Below the pieces are notes generated by a model. It did no database searches. It was not told where the DNA came from and saw nothing but the letters and a program-made list of their open reading frames with translations. A DNA stretch of 7,465 nucleotides. It comes from Planctomycetota bacterium. Lineage in GTDB: Bacteria; Planctomycetota; Phycisphaerae; UBA1845. Shown piece after piece: positions 1 through 6,454 of the stretch. Both the position numbers and the translations under genes were made by a program. Every line of letters begins with the position of its first letter. The first letter of the stretch is position 1. The DNA is taken from contig JADFMZ010000150.1 in the NCBI GenBank assembly GCA_022563615.1, forward strand, positions 1 to 7,465, read 5' to 3'.

Positions 1-2202
1 GATGGATAGTTCCTGCGCACCCTCTTTTCCGCAGTCCTGGGAAACCATCTGAACGTCATACACGGAACTGGGCACGACCTCCGGGCCGTACACATACAGC
101 AACCCGACGGAATCCCATTCCTGAAAATAGGGATCGCATTGGAGTCGGGAGGCCTGGAATGTCTCTTGGGCGCCTGCATTCTTGAAGAACGTTTCGGGCG
201 GCCCCACCCACATGACGACACCTTCGAATGCGGAAAAATCGGGCGGAGGGCTTGGTTCGCCGTTAGGCGGTACGGGGTGCTGCAGCGAGACGAACTCCAT
301 TGAAATGGCCGTGGCCCGACCCGGGTTGCCAGGAATGAAGGAAAGAAAACGGTTCTTGGAAACACCGGCCGGTTCAGGATCCGCCGGAGACGGCAGCGGA
401 CAGTCGGTCGGCAACGAGGTTAACTCCAGAGAGTAGCCGCCCCCTTGTCCGCCGTCCCGACTCGCGTGCAGGACATACGTACCGAGCCCAAGAGCGGCTG
501 AAACCGTTTCCGTACTCCCGGTCCCGCTGGAAACGTCGAGCGCGATCCCGCTAGCGCTCAGCAATCTTAAGTCAATGTTCACTTCGGAGGAAACAAATGT
601 AACCGTCGCAGTGATTTCGCGCGGTTCGGTCAGCGTGACGGAAAAGTAATCGTCAAAATCCACGAGCTGCAACTCGTAGGTTCCAGGGGAAATCGCGGCT
701 GCAGTCGTGAGTGTATCGTTATCTTCGAACGCGTCATCAGGGGTAATACTCGTCAGGAACGAGGCCATGGCTGCGTAGCTGCCTTCAAACCTGCCGTAGA
801 CATTATTATAATCCTCCGGGTTGCTGCATCGCGGATTGGAAAAGAAGCACACCCCAAAGAGCTGCCCTATGACCTCCCAATTGCTGTTGAACAGCGGCGA
901 TCCGCTCGACCCGCCCTCCGTGATCCCCTTGCCGGGCGTCCAGTCGTTGTAGATGAATCGGCTCAAAGGCAGAGTCGGGTTGCAGATTGGCTGTGCCGAC
1001 GTCACCGGGCCCTCGGCGTACCGTTTGTAGTTACCGCCAGGATGGTGAATTCCCATCACGGTATCTCCGTTGCCCGGCGTCGAGGTCGTCCAAGCCGCGA
1101 ACCCCTGCCCATCGTGGGGGTCGTCGTAGAGGCGCATGAGGGTAAAGTCAGTACTGGCGCTCGTGGCCAGTAGCTGCGCCCCGTTGGATCGCGGAACGGA
1201 TGAAAGAGAAGGAACGACGCCGCCACACTCCGGGGTTTGGTAGAACCAATACACCGCCACCGAATTCGCCGAGGACGCGCTGCTGATGCAGTGGTTCGCC
1301 GTCAGGAAGTATCCGGCAAAGGTATTGTCGTCCTGATCATTGAGAAGCGCTCCCGAACACAGAAAGCTCCCTCCGGGGGCGCTGAACACGATGCGTGCTA
1401 CGGCATCCCGGGCGTTGGCGTCGGCGCCGTGACAATTCGGATCCTCATGGCACAAGAGCGCCGCCGCTTGCGAAGCCGCACCATCGGCTTTTTCTCCGAT
1501 CGGCGGAGGCGCTGCGCCCCAAGGCCCTCGGTAGAAGTGCGAGACCTCATCGATCTGAAGCATTACCGCAGGCACAGAGTCGGCGGAGCCAACGTATTCG
1601 AGGAACGCCACGTTCCCGGAGGTGGGCGGCGTCCAGAATGCTCCTTGGTTACGAAACCCTTTGCCTGTGTAGACCGCGACGGGGCTCTGATCGCCACCCG
1701 CGATCGTGAGGCGTCCTCCAGGCGGAAGATCAAACCCAGAGAAATGAACGCGCAGCGCCAGGGCGCCCGGCACATCCAGTTGCAGCCGCCATCGCCACAT
1801 GCCATCGGCAAGCCGCTCCCACTGGCCCTCGTCTTGAGTAGTAATCGGTCGAGCGGGAACCGGTCGATGGATCCCGACCCGCATTGGAACGCCCGGTTGG
1901 AGGTCTCGCTGCTGGTCTTCAGCAATCAGTGCCGCAACGTCGAATCGGTCCCACTGCACGGCTGGCGCATCGATCCAGCGCGCTTGCTTTCGCCCAGCCA
2001 GGCGATCGTCAGAAGCCCCGCGCAGCTTGGTGACTTGGGCAATTCGCCTGGGCGCCACGCCGCTGGGAACCGATTGAACAGCCACCTGAGCCTCCACCGA
2101 GGCGGGACCGACACCAAGAAACAAAGCGGCCACCATGCCCGAAACCGCCGGTAGCAGCGCAAGCCATCGGACACCGAGCCCGCGTCGCGTCCAACCATTC
2201 AT
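1..2202 (-). CDS. Secreted lysyl-endopeptidase-like serine protease (S1 family) with PPC-like domain, C-terminus outside window
   Basis: An open frame runs from the ATG at 2202 to the window edge without a stop (734 residues visible). Residues 1-38 form a signal peptide: TRRG at 5-8, a hydrophobic core around 13-32, and likely cleavage after VEA (36-38). Residues about 40-235 resemble the beta-rich pro-region seen ahead of such proteases (FWTP near 189). Residues about 248-485 match the Achromobacter lysyl endopeptidase fold. The triad is H304 (YFLTANHC), D352 (STDFTL) and S433 (GGSSGSP). Cysteines 251, 257, 282, 305, 326 and 452 or 459 fit the three disulfides of that family. Residues 489-594 resemble a pre-peptidase C-terminal (PPC) beta domain, followed by a proline-rich linker and more beta-like sequence. 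The protein is presumably exported and matured by proteolysis. The lysine-pocket residues differ (F449, N467), so substrate preference is unknown. The start has only a weak GGGG upstream. The protease assignment is strong; the exact substrate is open. Confidence 0.9.
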   Translation of the reverse strand, partial: MNGWTRRGLGVRWLALLPAVSGMVAALFLGVGPASVEAQVAVQSVPSGVAPRRIAQVTKLRGASDDRLAGRKQARWIDAPAVQWDRFDVAALIAEDQQRDLQPGVPMRVGIHRPVPARPITTQDEGQWERLADGMWRWRLQLDVPGALALRVHFSGFDLPPGGRLTIAGGDQSPVAVYTGKGFRNQGAFWTPPTSGNVAFLEYVGSADSVPAVMLQIDEVSHFYRGPWGAAPPPIGEKADGAASQAAALLCHEDPNCHGADANARDAVARIVFSAPGGSFLCSGALLNDQDDNTFAGYFLTANHCISSASSANSVAVYWFYQTPECGGVVPSLSSVPRSNGAQLLATSASTDFTLMRLYDDPHDGQGFAAWTTSTPGNGDTVMGIHHPGGNYKRYAEGPVTSAQPICNPTLPLSRFIYNDWTPGKGITEGGSSGSPLFNSNWEVIGQLFGVCFFSNPRCSNPEDYNNVYGRFEGSYAAMASFLTSITPDDAFEDNDTLTTAAAISPGTYELQLVDFDDYFSVTLTEPREITATVTFVSSEVNIDLRLLSASGIALDVSSGTGSTETVSAALGLGTYVLHASRDGGQGGGYSLELTSLPTDCPLPSPADPEPAGVSKNRFLSFIPGNPGRATAISMEFVSLQHPVPPNGEPSPPPDFSAFEGVVMWVGPPETFFKNAGAQETFQASRLQCDPYFQEWDSVGLLYVYGPEVVPSSVYDVQMVSQDCGKEGAQELSI

Positions 2203-2504
2203 AGCCTGAATCCCCGGCTGCATTGCAACAATTTCTCCCGGATCGCGCTGGTTCGTGGAAGCTCGTGTCCCCCACGGTCATTTCGTACAGGCAGAGCCGC
2301 CCAAAGGGCTTGGGCGACAACGGAACCCCTTCTTAATCGTAGGCGCGCTTGCAGCCGGGCAACCGGCCGATAACAGCCCACTCCGATCCTATCATAGCGG
2401 TTTGAGGCAGGGAAAACAACAAAAAGCTGAGCGGTGTGTTTCGGCGTCTGTTGCGTGAGCCGTTGGGTCCATCCTCTTTGTTGACACGCCTTCGAGATCG
2501 GATC
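2203..2504. other. Divergent intergenic region between the protease gene and pyrD
   Basis: About 300 bases separate the two divergent genes, so promoters for both should lie here. I see no convincing pair of -35 and -10 boxes. TATCAT at 2390-2395 is a possible plus-strand -10 but has no good partner. TTGACA at 2481-2486 is a perfect -35 hexamer, but its -10 would fall on the pyrD start codon. The only clear structure is a perfect 7-bp hairpin at 2298-2316. A GTG at 2436 opens the pyrD frame early, but the extra 23 residues do not look like family sequence. Confidence 0.6.
2298..2316. repeat. Perfect inverted repeat, 7-bp arms, 5-base loop
   Basis: The arms CGCCCAA and TTGGGCG flank AGGGC. 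There is no T-run on either side, so it is not an intrinsic terminator. With its flank it shares GAGCCGCCC, five bases, then GCTTGGGCG, at the same spacing as the centre of the palindromic element at 6455-6533. It may therefore be a remnant of the same family, or chance between GC-rich palindromes. Its place in the region upstream of pyrD also permits a leader-hairpin role, which nothing else supports. Confidence 0.4.
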
Positions 2505-3464
2505 ATGCTCATACCGGTGATCCAACGCACGGGTACAAAGCCTTCCATTGATCTGTCGGTTGATTTAGCCGGCATCCGACTGGCCAATCCGGTCATGACC
2601 GCCTCGGGAACCAGCGGCTACGGTCCGGAACACGGCAAACTAATGGACCTGTCCCGCCTAGGGGCCTTTGTCACCAAGGCGATCTCTCCTGAGCCGCGCA
2701 AAGGCAATCCGCCCGAGCGTGTGGTCGAAACCGCCGCCGGCATGCTCAACGCGATCGGGCTGGCCAACATCGGGCTCGAACAGTTCATCCAGGAAAAGGC
2801 GCCCTATCTGGAGAAGCTGGGCATTCCGATCATCGTCAACGTGGTCGGACGCGACGCCGACGATTTTATCAAGGTTTGTGCTCGCCTTGAGTCGATCGAG
2901 TGCATCGCGGCGTTCGAATTAAACGTCTCATGCCCCAACGTTTCGGGCGGTCTGGATTTCGGCGCCGATCCGAAACGTCTTCACGGGTTGGTCTCAGCCG
3001 TGCGCAAGCGCGTACAGCGCGCCAAGCTGATCGTCAAGCTCTCGCCCAACGTGACTGACATCGCCGTGACCGCCGCCGCAGCCGTCGAGGCTGGCGCCGA
3101 CGCCCTTTCCGTAATCAACACGCTTTGCGGCATGGTCATCAACGTGGAAACGTGGAAACCGATGCTGGCCAATCGCACGGGCGGTGTATCGGGTCCAGCC
3201 ATCCGACCCGTGGCGCTGTATATGGTCCATCGAGTTTACACGAAAGTCGCGCGTGACGCCCACGTGCCGATCATCGGAATGGGCGGCATTTCCAACTGGC
3301 GAGATGCGGTGGAGTTCCTCCTCGCCGGCGCCACCGCTGTGGCTGTGGGGACCGCTTTGTTCGTCGATCCGCGCACCCCCATTCAGATATGCGAGGGGCT
3401 AACCGAATACCTGACGCGCCGCGGGCTGTCGAGCGTTCGCGATTTGATCGGGCAACTGCGATAG
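2505..3464 (+). CDS. pyrD: Dihydroorotate dehydrogenase, class 1B catalytic subunit
   Basis: This cytosolic FMN enzyme oxidises dihydroorotate to orotate, the fourth step of UMP synthesis. In class 1B the electrons pass to NAD+ through the iron-sulfur flavoprotein PyrK, which is not in this window. With the ATG at 2505 the protein has 319 residues, slightly above the usual 305-312. Seen in order are NPVMTASGTSGYG (28-40), the catalytic-base cysteine C143 in NVSCPNV, FMN/substrate lysine K178 in VKLSPN, INTL (204-207), the SGPAIRPVAL stretch typical of 1B, and phosphate-binding GMGGIS (258-263) with GTALF (282-286). A cysteine base rather than serine marks class 1. The GTG at 2436 would add 23 residues without family similarity; the ATG has a GAG eight bases upstream and starts 13 residues before the conserved SIDLSVDLAGI. 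The stop codon overlaps the edge of a repeat copy. Confidence 0.95.
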   Translation: MLIPVIQRTGTKPSIDLSVDLAGIRLANPVMTASGTSGYGPEHGKLMDLSRLGAFVTKAISPEPRKGNPPERVVETAAGMLNAIGLANIGLEQFIQEKAPYLEKLGIPIIVNVVGRDADDFIKVCARLESIECIAAFELNVSCPNVSGGLDFGADPKRLHGLVSAVRKRVQRAKLIVKLSPNVTDIAVTAAAAVEAGADALSVINTLCGMVINVETWKPMLANRTGGVSGPAIRPVALYMVHRVYTKVARDAHVPIIGMGGISNWRDAVEFLLAGATAVAVGTALFVDPRTPIQICEGLTEYLTRRGLSSVRDLIGQLR

Positions 3465-3479
3465 AGCAAGCTCTTTTTT
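3463..3479 (+). terminator. pyrD: Weak intrinsic terminator candidate behind pyrD
   Basis: AGAG and CTCT can pair around a CAAG loop and are followed by six T residues directly at the pyrD stop codon. The stem is only four or five pairs, so it would be inefficient alone. It is the leading end of repeat copy A. The larger hairpin at 3558-3592 may help separate the convergent genes pyrD and tatC. Confidence 0.4.
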
Positions 3480-3555
3480 CTGTAGTGCTCCAACGACCGT
3501 TATTCCCGGGAGATTTCCCCGACATGGCGATACACAATAAATGAAAATGCTGTAG
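3463..3555 (-). repeat. Copy A of a ~93-nt intergenic repeat (inverted relative to copies B and C)
   Basis: The reverse complement of this stretch aligns with 4733-4826 over its full length, with about 80 of 93 positions identical and one single-base gap. It starts with CTACAGC and ends in AGAGC..GCTCT. The right-hand end falls inside the TAG stop of pyrD, and the pyrD protein still ends normally (DLIGQLR). Read on the plus strand, behind pyrD, it begins with a small AGAG/CTCT hairpin followed by six T, a weak terminator candidate. The second hairpin seen in copy B is broken here (GCTC against GACC) and its T-run is interrupted. Confidence 0.85.
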
Positions 3556-3557
3556 TG

Positions 3558-3592
3558 TGTGCGGCTCGGCGGGAGCCTCGCCCTTCCGCACA
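3558..3592. repeat. GC-rich palindrome related to the element at 6455-6533
   Basis: The outer arms TGTGCGG (3558-3564) and CCGCACA (3586-3592) pair perfectly, and an inner stem (GGCG with CGCC, or GGCTC with GAGCC) can form. Read on the minus strand, 27 bases match the left arm of the palindrome at 6455-6478 at about 22 positions. It begins two bases after repeat copy A. As a hairpin between the convergent genes pyrD and tatC it could act on either strand, but no T-run follows it on either. Confidence 0.65.
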
Positions 3593-3622
3593 ACGACGCG
3601 CCCGTTCGGCGCTAGCCAAGCC

Positions 3623-4663
3623 CTAACTCTGCGATCGTGTGGCGGGCTTTCGCTCGACGGTCTGGGCGATGAGCAAACCCAGTTCAAAGAGCAGGTAGAT
3701 CGGACCGGCTAGTAGAAGCTGGCTGATAATGTCCGGCGGCGTCAGCATGGCGGCAGAAAGCACCGCGCCCAGGAGCACATAGCGGCGCCCGCGTTTCATG
3801 GCCGTCGTCGTCACCAACCCCGTTCGGGCCAGAAAATAGACCACCACGGGCGTCTCAAACGCCACCCCGAAGCCCAGCGCCAGCATCAGCACGAACGAAA
3901 TATAGTAGTCGATTGCAAACTGGCTTTGTATCGCCGGGGACATCGCCCCGACTTCAAAAGGCATCGACCACAAGCCCGTCGGCGCCATGAACATGAGGCG
4001 GCGGCGAGTGGCGTTGACCCACAGGTCGCCCGCACGTGGCTCCGAAGGGTCTTGCTCGAGCATAGGAACCTTCAGGGCATTGGTGGCGTCGTCTGAAAGC
4101 GCTAGCGTCGGACGATCGGCCAGGATCGCCCGTTCAATCACCGTCGGCGTTAGATCGTGCAACGGAAAGCTGCTGTTGAAGCTGATAAAGAAACGCAGCA
4201 CGAGGGGAAGCACAATGAAATACATGAACATCACGCCCGCTACGAACAAGCCGGTCGACGCCGGAATCAGCAACCGAACGAACCGGCGCTCACGCTTGAA
4301 CAGACCGGTGGCTACGAACGACCACATTTGATACAGCACCCAGGGCATCGACAGGATCATTCCAGAAAGGATGCCGATTTTCAGGTAGGCCGTAAACGCG
4401 CCTGAGGGAGAGAGAACCTGAAGGTGCGGATTGATCCCGGCGGCTTTCTGGACCACCAAAAGGGGATGGAAAATCAAACTGAGAATATTCTTGCCGAAGA
4501 CCAGACACAACGTCGTCGAGAGCGCCAGTCCAATCATGGCGCGGATCAGATAGGATCGCAGTTCTTCCAAGTGGTCGCCGAAGGACATGCGCGAGGTCTC
4601 GCCCGTCACATCGTCGGCAAGATCGTTTGCAGCATCGGTGTTCAGCACGGCCTCGGCTTTCAT
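3623..4663 (-). CDS. tatC: Sec-independent (twin-arginine) translocase subunit TatC
   Basis: TatC is the inner-membrane receptor that binds twin-arginine signal peptides and, with TatA/TatB, moves folded proteins to the periplasm. The 346-residue product keeps key residues, by comparison with E. coli TatC: E34 in HLEELR (E15), P67 (P48), E125 in LFKRERR (E103), E270 in GVAFETPV (E170), and D311 in LTPPDIISQ (D211). Six membrane segments fit about 38-58, 92-115, 133-160, 252-278, 293-308 and 315-335. E. coli has about 258 residues; most of the excess is an insertion of about 78 residues between segments 3 and 4, on the periplasmic side. The N-terminal tail of about 25 residues is acidic and not conserved. 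The ATG at 4663 has GGAGG four bases upstream, which decides the start. No tatA or tatB is in the window. Gene identity is very secure. Confidence 0.97.
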   Translation of the reverse strand: MKAEAVLNTDAANDLADDVTGETSRMSFGDHLEELRSYLIRAMIGLALSTTLCLVFGKNILSLIFHPLLVVQKAAGINPHLQVLSPSGAFTAYLKIGILSGMILSMPWVLYQMWSFVATGLFKRERRFVRLLIPASTGLFVAGVMFMYFIVLPLVLRFFISFNSSFPLHDLTPTVIERAILADRPTLALSDDATNALKVPMLEQDPSEPRAGDLWVNATRRRLMFMAPTGLWSMPFEVGAMSPAIQSQFAIDYYISFVLMLALGFGVAFETPVVVYFLARTGLVTTTAMKRGRRYVLLGAVLSAAMLTPPDIISQLLLAGPIYLLFELGLLIAQTVERKPATRSQS

Positions 4664-4667
4664 CCGG

Positions 4668-4672
4668 CCTCC
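4668..4672 (-). promoter_or_regulatory. tatC: Shine-Dalgarno site of tatC
   Basis: GGAGG on the minus strand lies four bases before the ATG at 4663. It supports that start over the internal ATG at residue 26 (MSFGDHLEELR). Confidence 0.75.
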
Positions 4673-4732
4673 ATTCCAACCGGTGCGCTCCGCAGATTGC
4701 AGATCCGCACAGGGCGAGGTTGGACGATCAGT

Positions 4733-4826
4733 CTACAGCGTTGACATTTATTGTGTACCGCCATTGCGGGGAAATCTCTCGGAAAAAACGGTCGTTGGAC
4801 CGCTACGGAAAAATAGAGCTTGCTCT
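4733..4826 (+). repeat. Copy B of the ~93-nt intergenic repeat
   Basis: This is the best-preserved copy and serves as reference. It aligns with the reverse complement of 3463-3555 (about 86% identical) and, more loosely (roughly 70%), with 6322-6415. It begins CTACAGCG and ends AGAGCTTGCTCT. The ends are not inverted repeats of each other, and I see no clear target-site duplication. It fills most of the gap between tatC and the upstream gene that ends at 4864. On the minus strand it carries a terminator hairpin facing that gene. Short peptides can be read through it in several frames, but they do not look like protein. Confidence 0.85.
4783..4804 (-). terminator. Intrinsic terminator behind the secreted protein gene, inside repeat copy B
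   Basis: On the minus strand CGGTC and GACCG form a five-pair stem around CAAC, extended by a G-T and an A-T pair, and are followed directly by six T. It lies about 60 bases past the stop at 4864, between that gene and tatC, so it probably ends the upstream transcript and leaves tatC to its own promoter. The smaller AGAG/CTCT hairpin with T-run at 4812-4826 would be met first by the polymerase. Confidence 0.65.
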
Positions 4827-4863
4827 GGAAAAGGCGGCAAATAGGGTCAAACGTAGGATGTGC

Positions 4864-6183
4864 TCACTCCGCGACGTGAACCGCCACGCGGTTGCTGCTG
4901 TGCCATCCTGCGCGAAGGCGTAGTGGAAGTGGTTTTCTAAGAAACGGAGGCGCCTGCGGGTTGCCCAGTAGCGCCGTGCCTTGTGACTGCTGCCACCGAA
5001 GATCGCACAAGTTCGCGTAGCTGAAATGCACTTCCCATTCGCGAGCCCGCTGATCGAGCCGCGCGTCCAGAAGCCGCCGCTTCAATTCGTTGACACTGAT
5101 GCGCGCCAATTCGATCGACTGTCCCGGCTCCACTTCCCGCACGAGCGCGGGATCGAAGTCCTGCCAGGTGGCGCCCGCGTGGTCGCCCAGGCGAAGATCG
5201 CGCGCGATGCTGCCATGCTCGCAGATCCAACGCCCTTGCGCCTGCGGCGGCGACGAGCCGAAGTTCGTATTGACCAATGCCGTTTGATCCGACCGGTTCA
5301 TCCATCTCGCAATAACGAAGCCCTGCTCCAAAACAGCTATGATGGATGCTTCCAACCCACGACGCGAGACTGCTTCCGGCGCCGCGGTGGTCACTTCGAG
5401 GACAGCCGGCTTGCTGACCACCCGACCGACCCGAGCGTCGGCCAATGCACGATCCCGCCACGCCGGCACGTAATCCAGCACAGCCCGATACTTACCTCGG
5501 TCCAACAGGGGAAAACGAGCCCAGCCGCGATTGAAAGCCGTCGCCGTAATGGTGATACGCTGATGAGGCGGGAGCACCGCGAACGGGTCGCCGGTCGCGC
5601 GCTCCTGCACCACGCCTTCAACCGCAGGGTCAGCCGCGATGTCATTGATACGCAGCGAGACCTCTCGGCCGTTGGGATCCAGGACTCGCAACCATTCAGC
5701 CAGATCGAGAATGTCAGCCACCTGGCGAGCGTCGCCGCCCACACGAGCCCGCGCCACCGGATCAATGTCGAACGGCACGCGCGCCGGATGGGAGGAAAGA
5801 TTGTCGAAAGAGATGGTCAGATCGACGGATTCATCCCAGGTGATCTTCGTCTTGGAAAACGCCAACGACACTTCAACGCCGGAAAAACACAATTGCTGCA
5901 GCGTGGCAAGTACGTCTTGCGCACGAAGTGCCCTTTCGACATCCTCACCGGCGGCTGCACCCTCCAAACGATCGTGCGCAGACATGCCCACCACGCAAAG
6001 CCGGCGAGTCGCGGACATGCGCTTCTCGTAGGATGGATGGCTCAAATCCCGAATCAGCTTCGCAATCTCGTCGTCGCCCGCCGGCGCAGTCAGCGCCGCC
6101 TCCTGGCCAATGGAAGGCGCCGACGAATGCAAGAGCACAAGAGCCGGGATAAGTACGGCACGGACAATTCGTTTGCTAGTCAT
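4864..6183 (-). CDS. Secreted protein of unknown function, HEAT-like N-terminal region and beta-rich remainder
   Basis: The product has 439 residues from the ATG at 6183 (numbering here). Residues 1 to about 27 form a signal peptide: MTSKR, a hydrophobic core, then APSIGQ. Residues about 38-98 are helical and resemble a HEAT-like repeat pair (LIRDLSHPSYEKRMSATRRL, then ALRAQDVLATLQQL), a pattern common in planctomycete secreted proteins. From about 102 onward, alternating hydrophobic stretches suggest two or more immunoglobulin-like beta domains (VEVSLAFSKTKITW, then VDLTISFDNLS). No catalytic motif is visible. The ATG at 6183 has AGGA five bases upstream; the in-frame ATG at 6189 would add two residues but its AGG touches the start codon. 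The gene precedes tatC in the same direction, but 200 bases and a terminator separate them. Export is likely; function is not assignable. A protein-binding or envelope role is only a guess. Confidence 0.85.
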   Translation of the reverse strand: MTSKRIVRAVLIPALVLLHSSAPSIGQEAALTAPAGDDEIAKLIRDLSHPSYEKRMSATRRLCVVGMSAHDRLEGAAAGEDVERALRAQDVLATLQQLCFSGVEVSLAFSKTKITWDESVDLTISFDNLSSHPARVPFDIDPVARARVGGDARQVADILDLAEWLRVLDPNGREVSLRINDIAADPAVEGVVQERATGDPFAVLPPHQRITITATAFNRGWARFPLLDRGKYRAVLDYVPAWRDRALADARVGRVVSKPAVLEVTTAAPEAVSRRGLEASIIAVLEQGFVIARWMNRSDQTALVNTNFGSSPPQAQGRWICEHGSIARDLRLGDHAGATWQDFDPALVREVEPGQSIELARISVNELKRRLLDARLDQRAREWEVHFSYANLCDLRWQQSQGTALLGNPQAPPFLRKPLPLRLRAGWHSSNRVAVHVAE

Positions 6184-6188
6184 TGACA

Positions 6189-6192
6189 TCCT
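6189..6192 (-). promoter_or_regulatory. Shine-Dalgarno site deciding the start at 6183
   Basis: AGGA on the minus strand ends five bases before the ATG at 6183. It overlaps the alternative ATG at 6189, which makes the downstream ATG the more likely start. Confidence 0.5.
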
Positions 6193-6321
6193 GCATGACT
6201 TATCGACCGGATCGAGGGCCGGGTTTTACGAGGATCCTGCCGAGGGTCACGACTCTCCGGTCCACCCAATCCCGATCCGCCAGGCCAGGCGCACGAATGA
6301 CCCATCCGCCGTTTTCCGCTC

Positions 6322-6415
6322 CTACTGCGCTCTCATTGATTGCGCATCGTCATTTCGGAAAAATCTTCGGCAAGACAGCGGCCTCTGGACCGCCACAGAA
6401 AAATAGAGCTCGCAC
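6322..6415 (+). repeat. Copy C of the ~93-nt intergenic repeat, diverged
   Basis: It aligns end to end with copy B, at about 70% identity by eye with one or two single-base gaps. The best-kept parts are CTGGACCG, the block GAAAAATAGAGCT, and CGGxxAAATCT. On the minus strand the central hairpin survives in altered form: GCGG, a bulged T, CC, loop AGA, GGCCGC. The T-run behind it is lost. Unlike A and B, this copy is not just behind a gene but upstream of one on each side. Confidence 0.7.
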
Positions 6416-6454
6416 TAGAGTTCTGTCAACCTTGAACCAAAGGGTTGCCAAGCA

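Noticed and set aside
182..436. An 84-codon plus-strand frame near the left edge
   Set aside because: It is antisense to the C-terminal part of the protease and has low-complexity Gly-rich composition.
1237..2154. A 305-codon open frame on the plus strand, opposite the protease gene
   Set aside because: Same codon-on-codon antisense register as above. The minus-strand frame has a signal peptide and a full catalytic triad; this one has neither domains nor motifs.
2436..2504. N-terminal extension of pyrD from the GTG at 2436
   Set aside because: The 23 added residues are Arg/Leu-rich and unlike the family; the ATG at 2505 gives the expected length.
2481..2509. TTGACA as a pyrD promoter -35 box
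   Set aside because: At normal spacing the -10 box would overlap the start codon at 2505, putting the transcript start inside the gene.
3463..4826. A composite transposon carrying tatC between inverted repeat copies A and B
   Set aside because: The two copies are inverted and flank tatC, but no transposase or target duplication is visible, copy C lies outside, and tatC is a core gene. Independent insertions are simpler.
5026..6186. A 386-codon open frame on the plus strand, opposite the secreted protein gene
   Set aside because: Its codons are the exact reverse complements of the minus-strand codons, so it stays open only because TTA, CTA and TCA are rare in the real gene. The product is rich in Arg and His, with no signal, domain or ribosome binding site.
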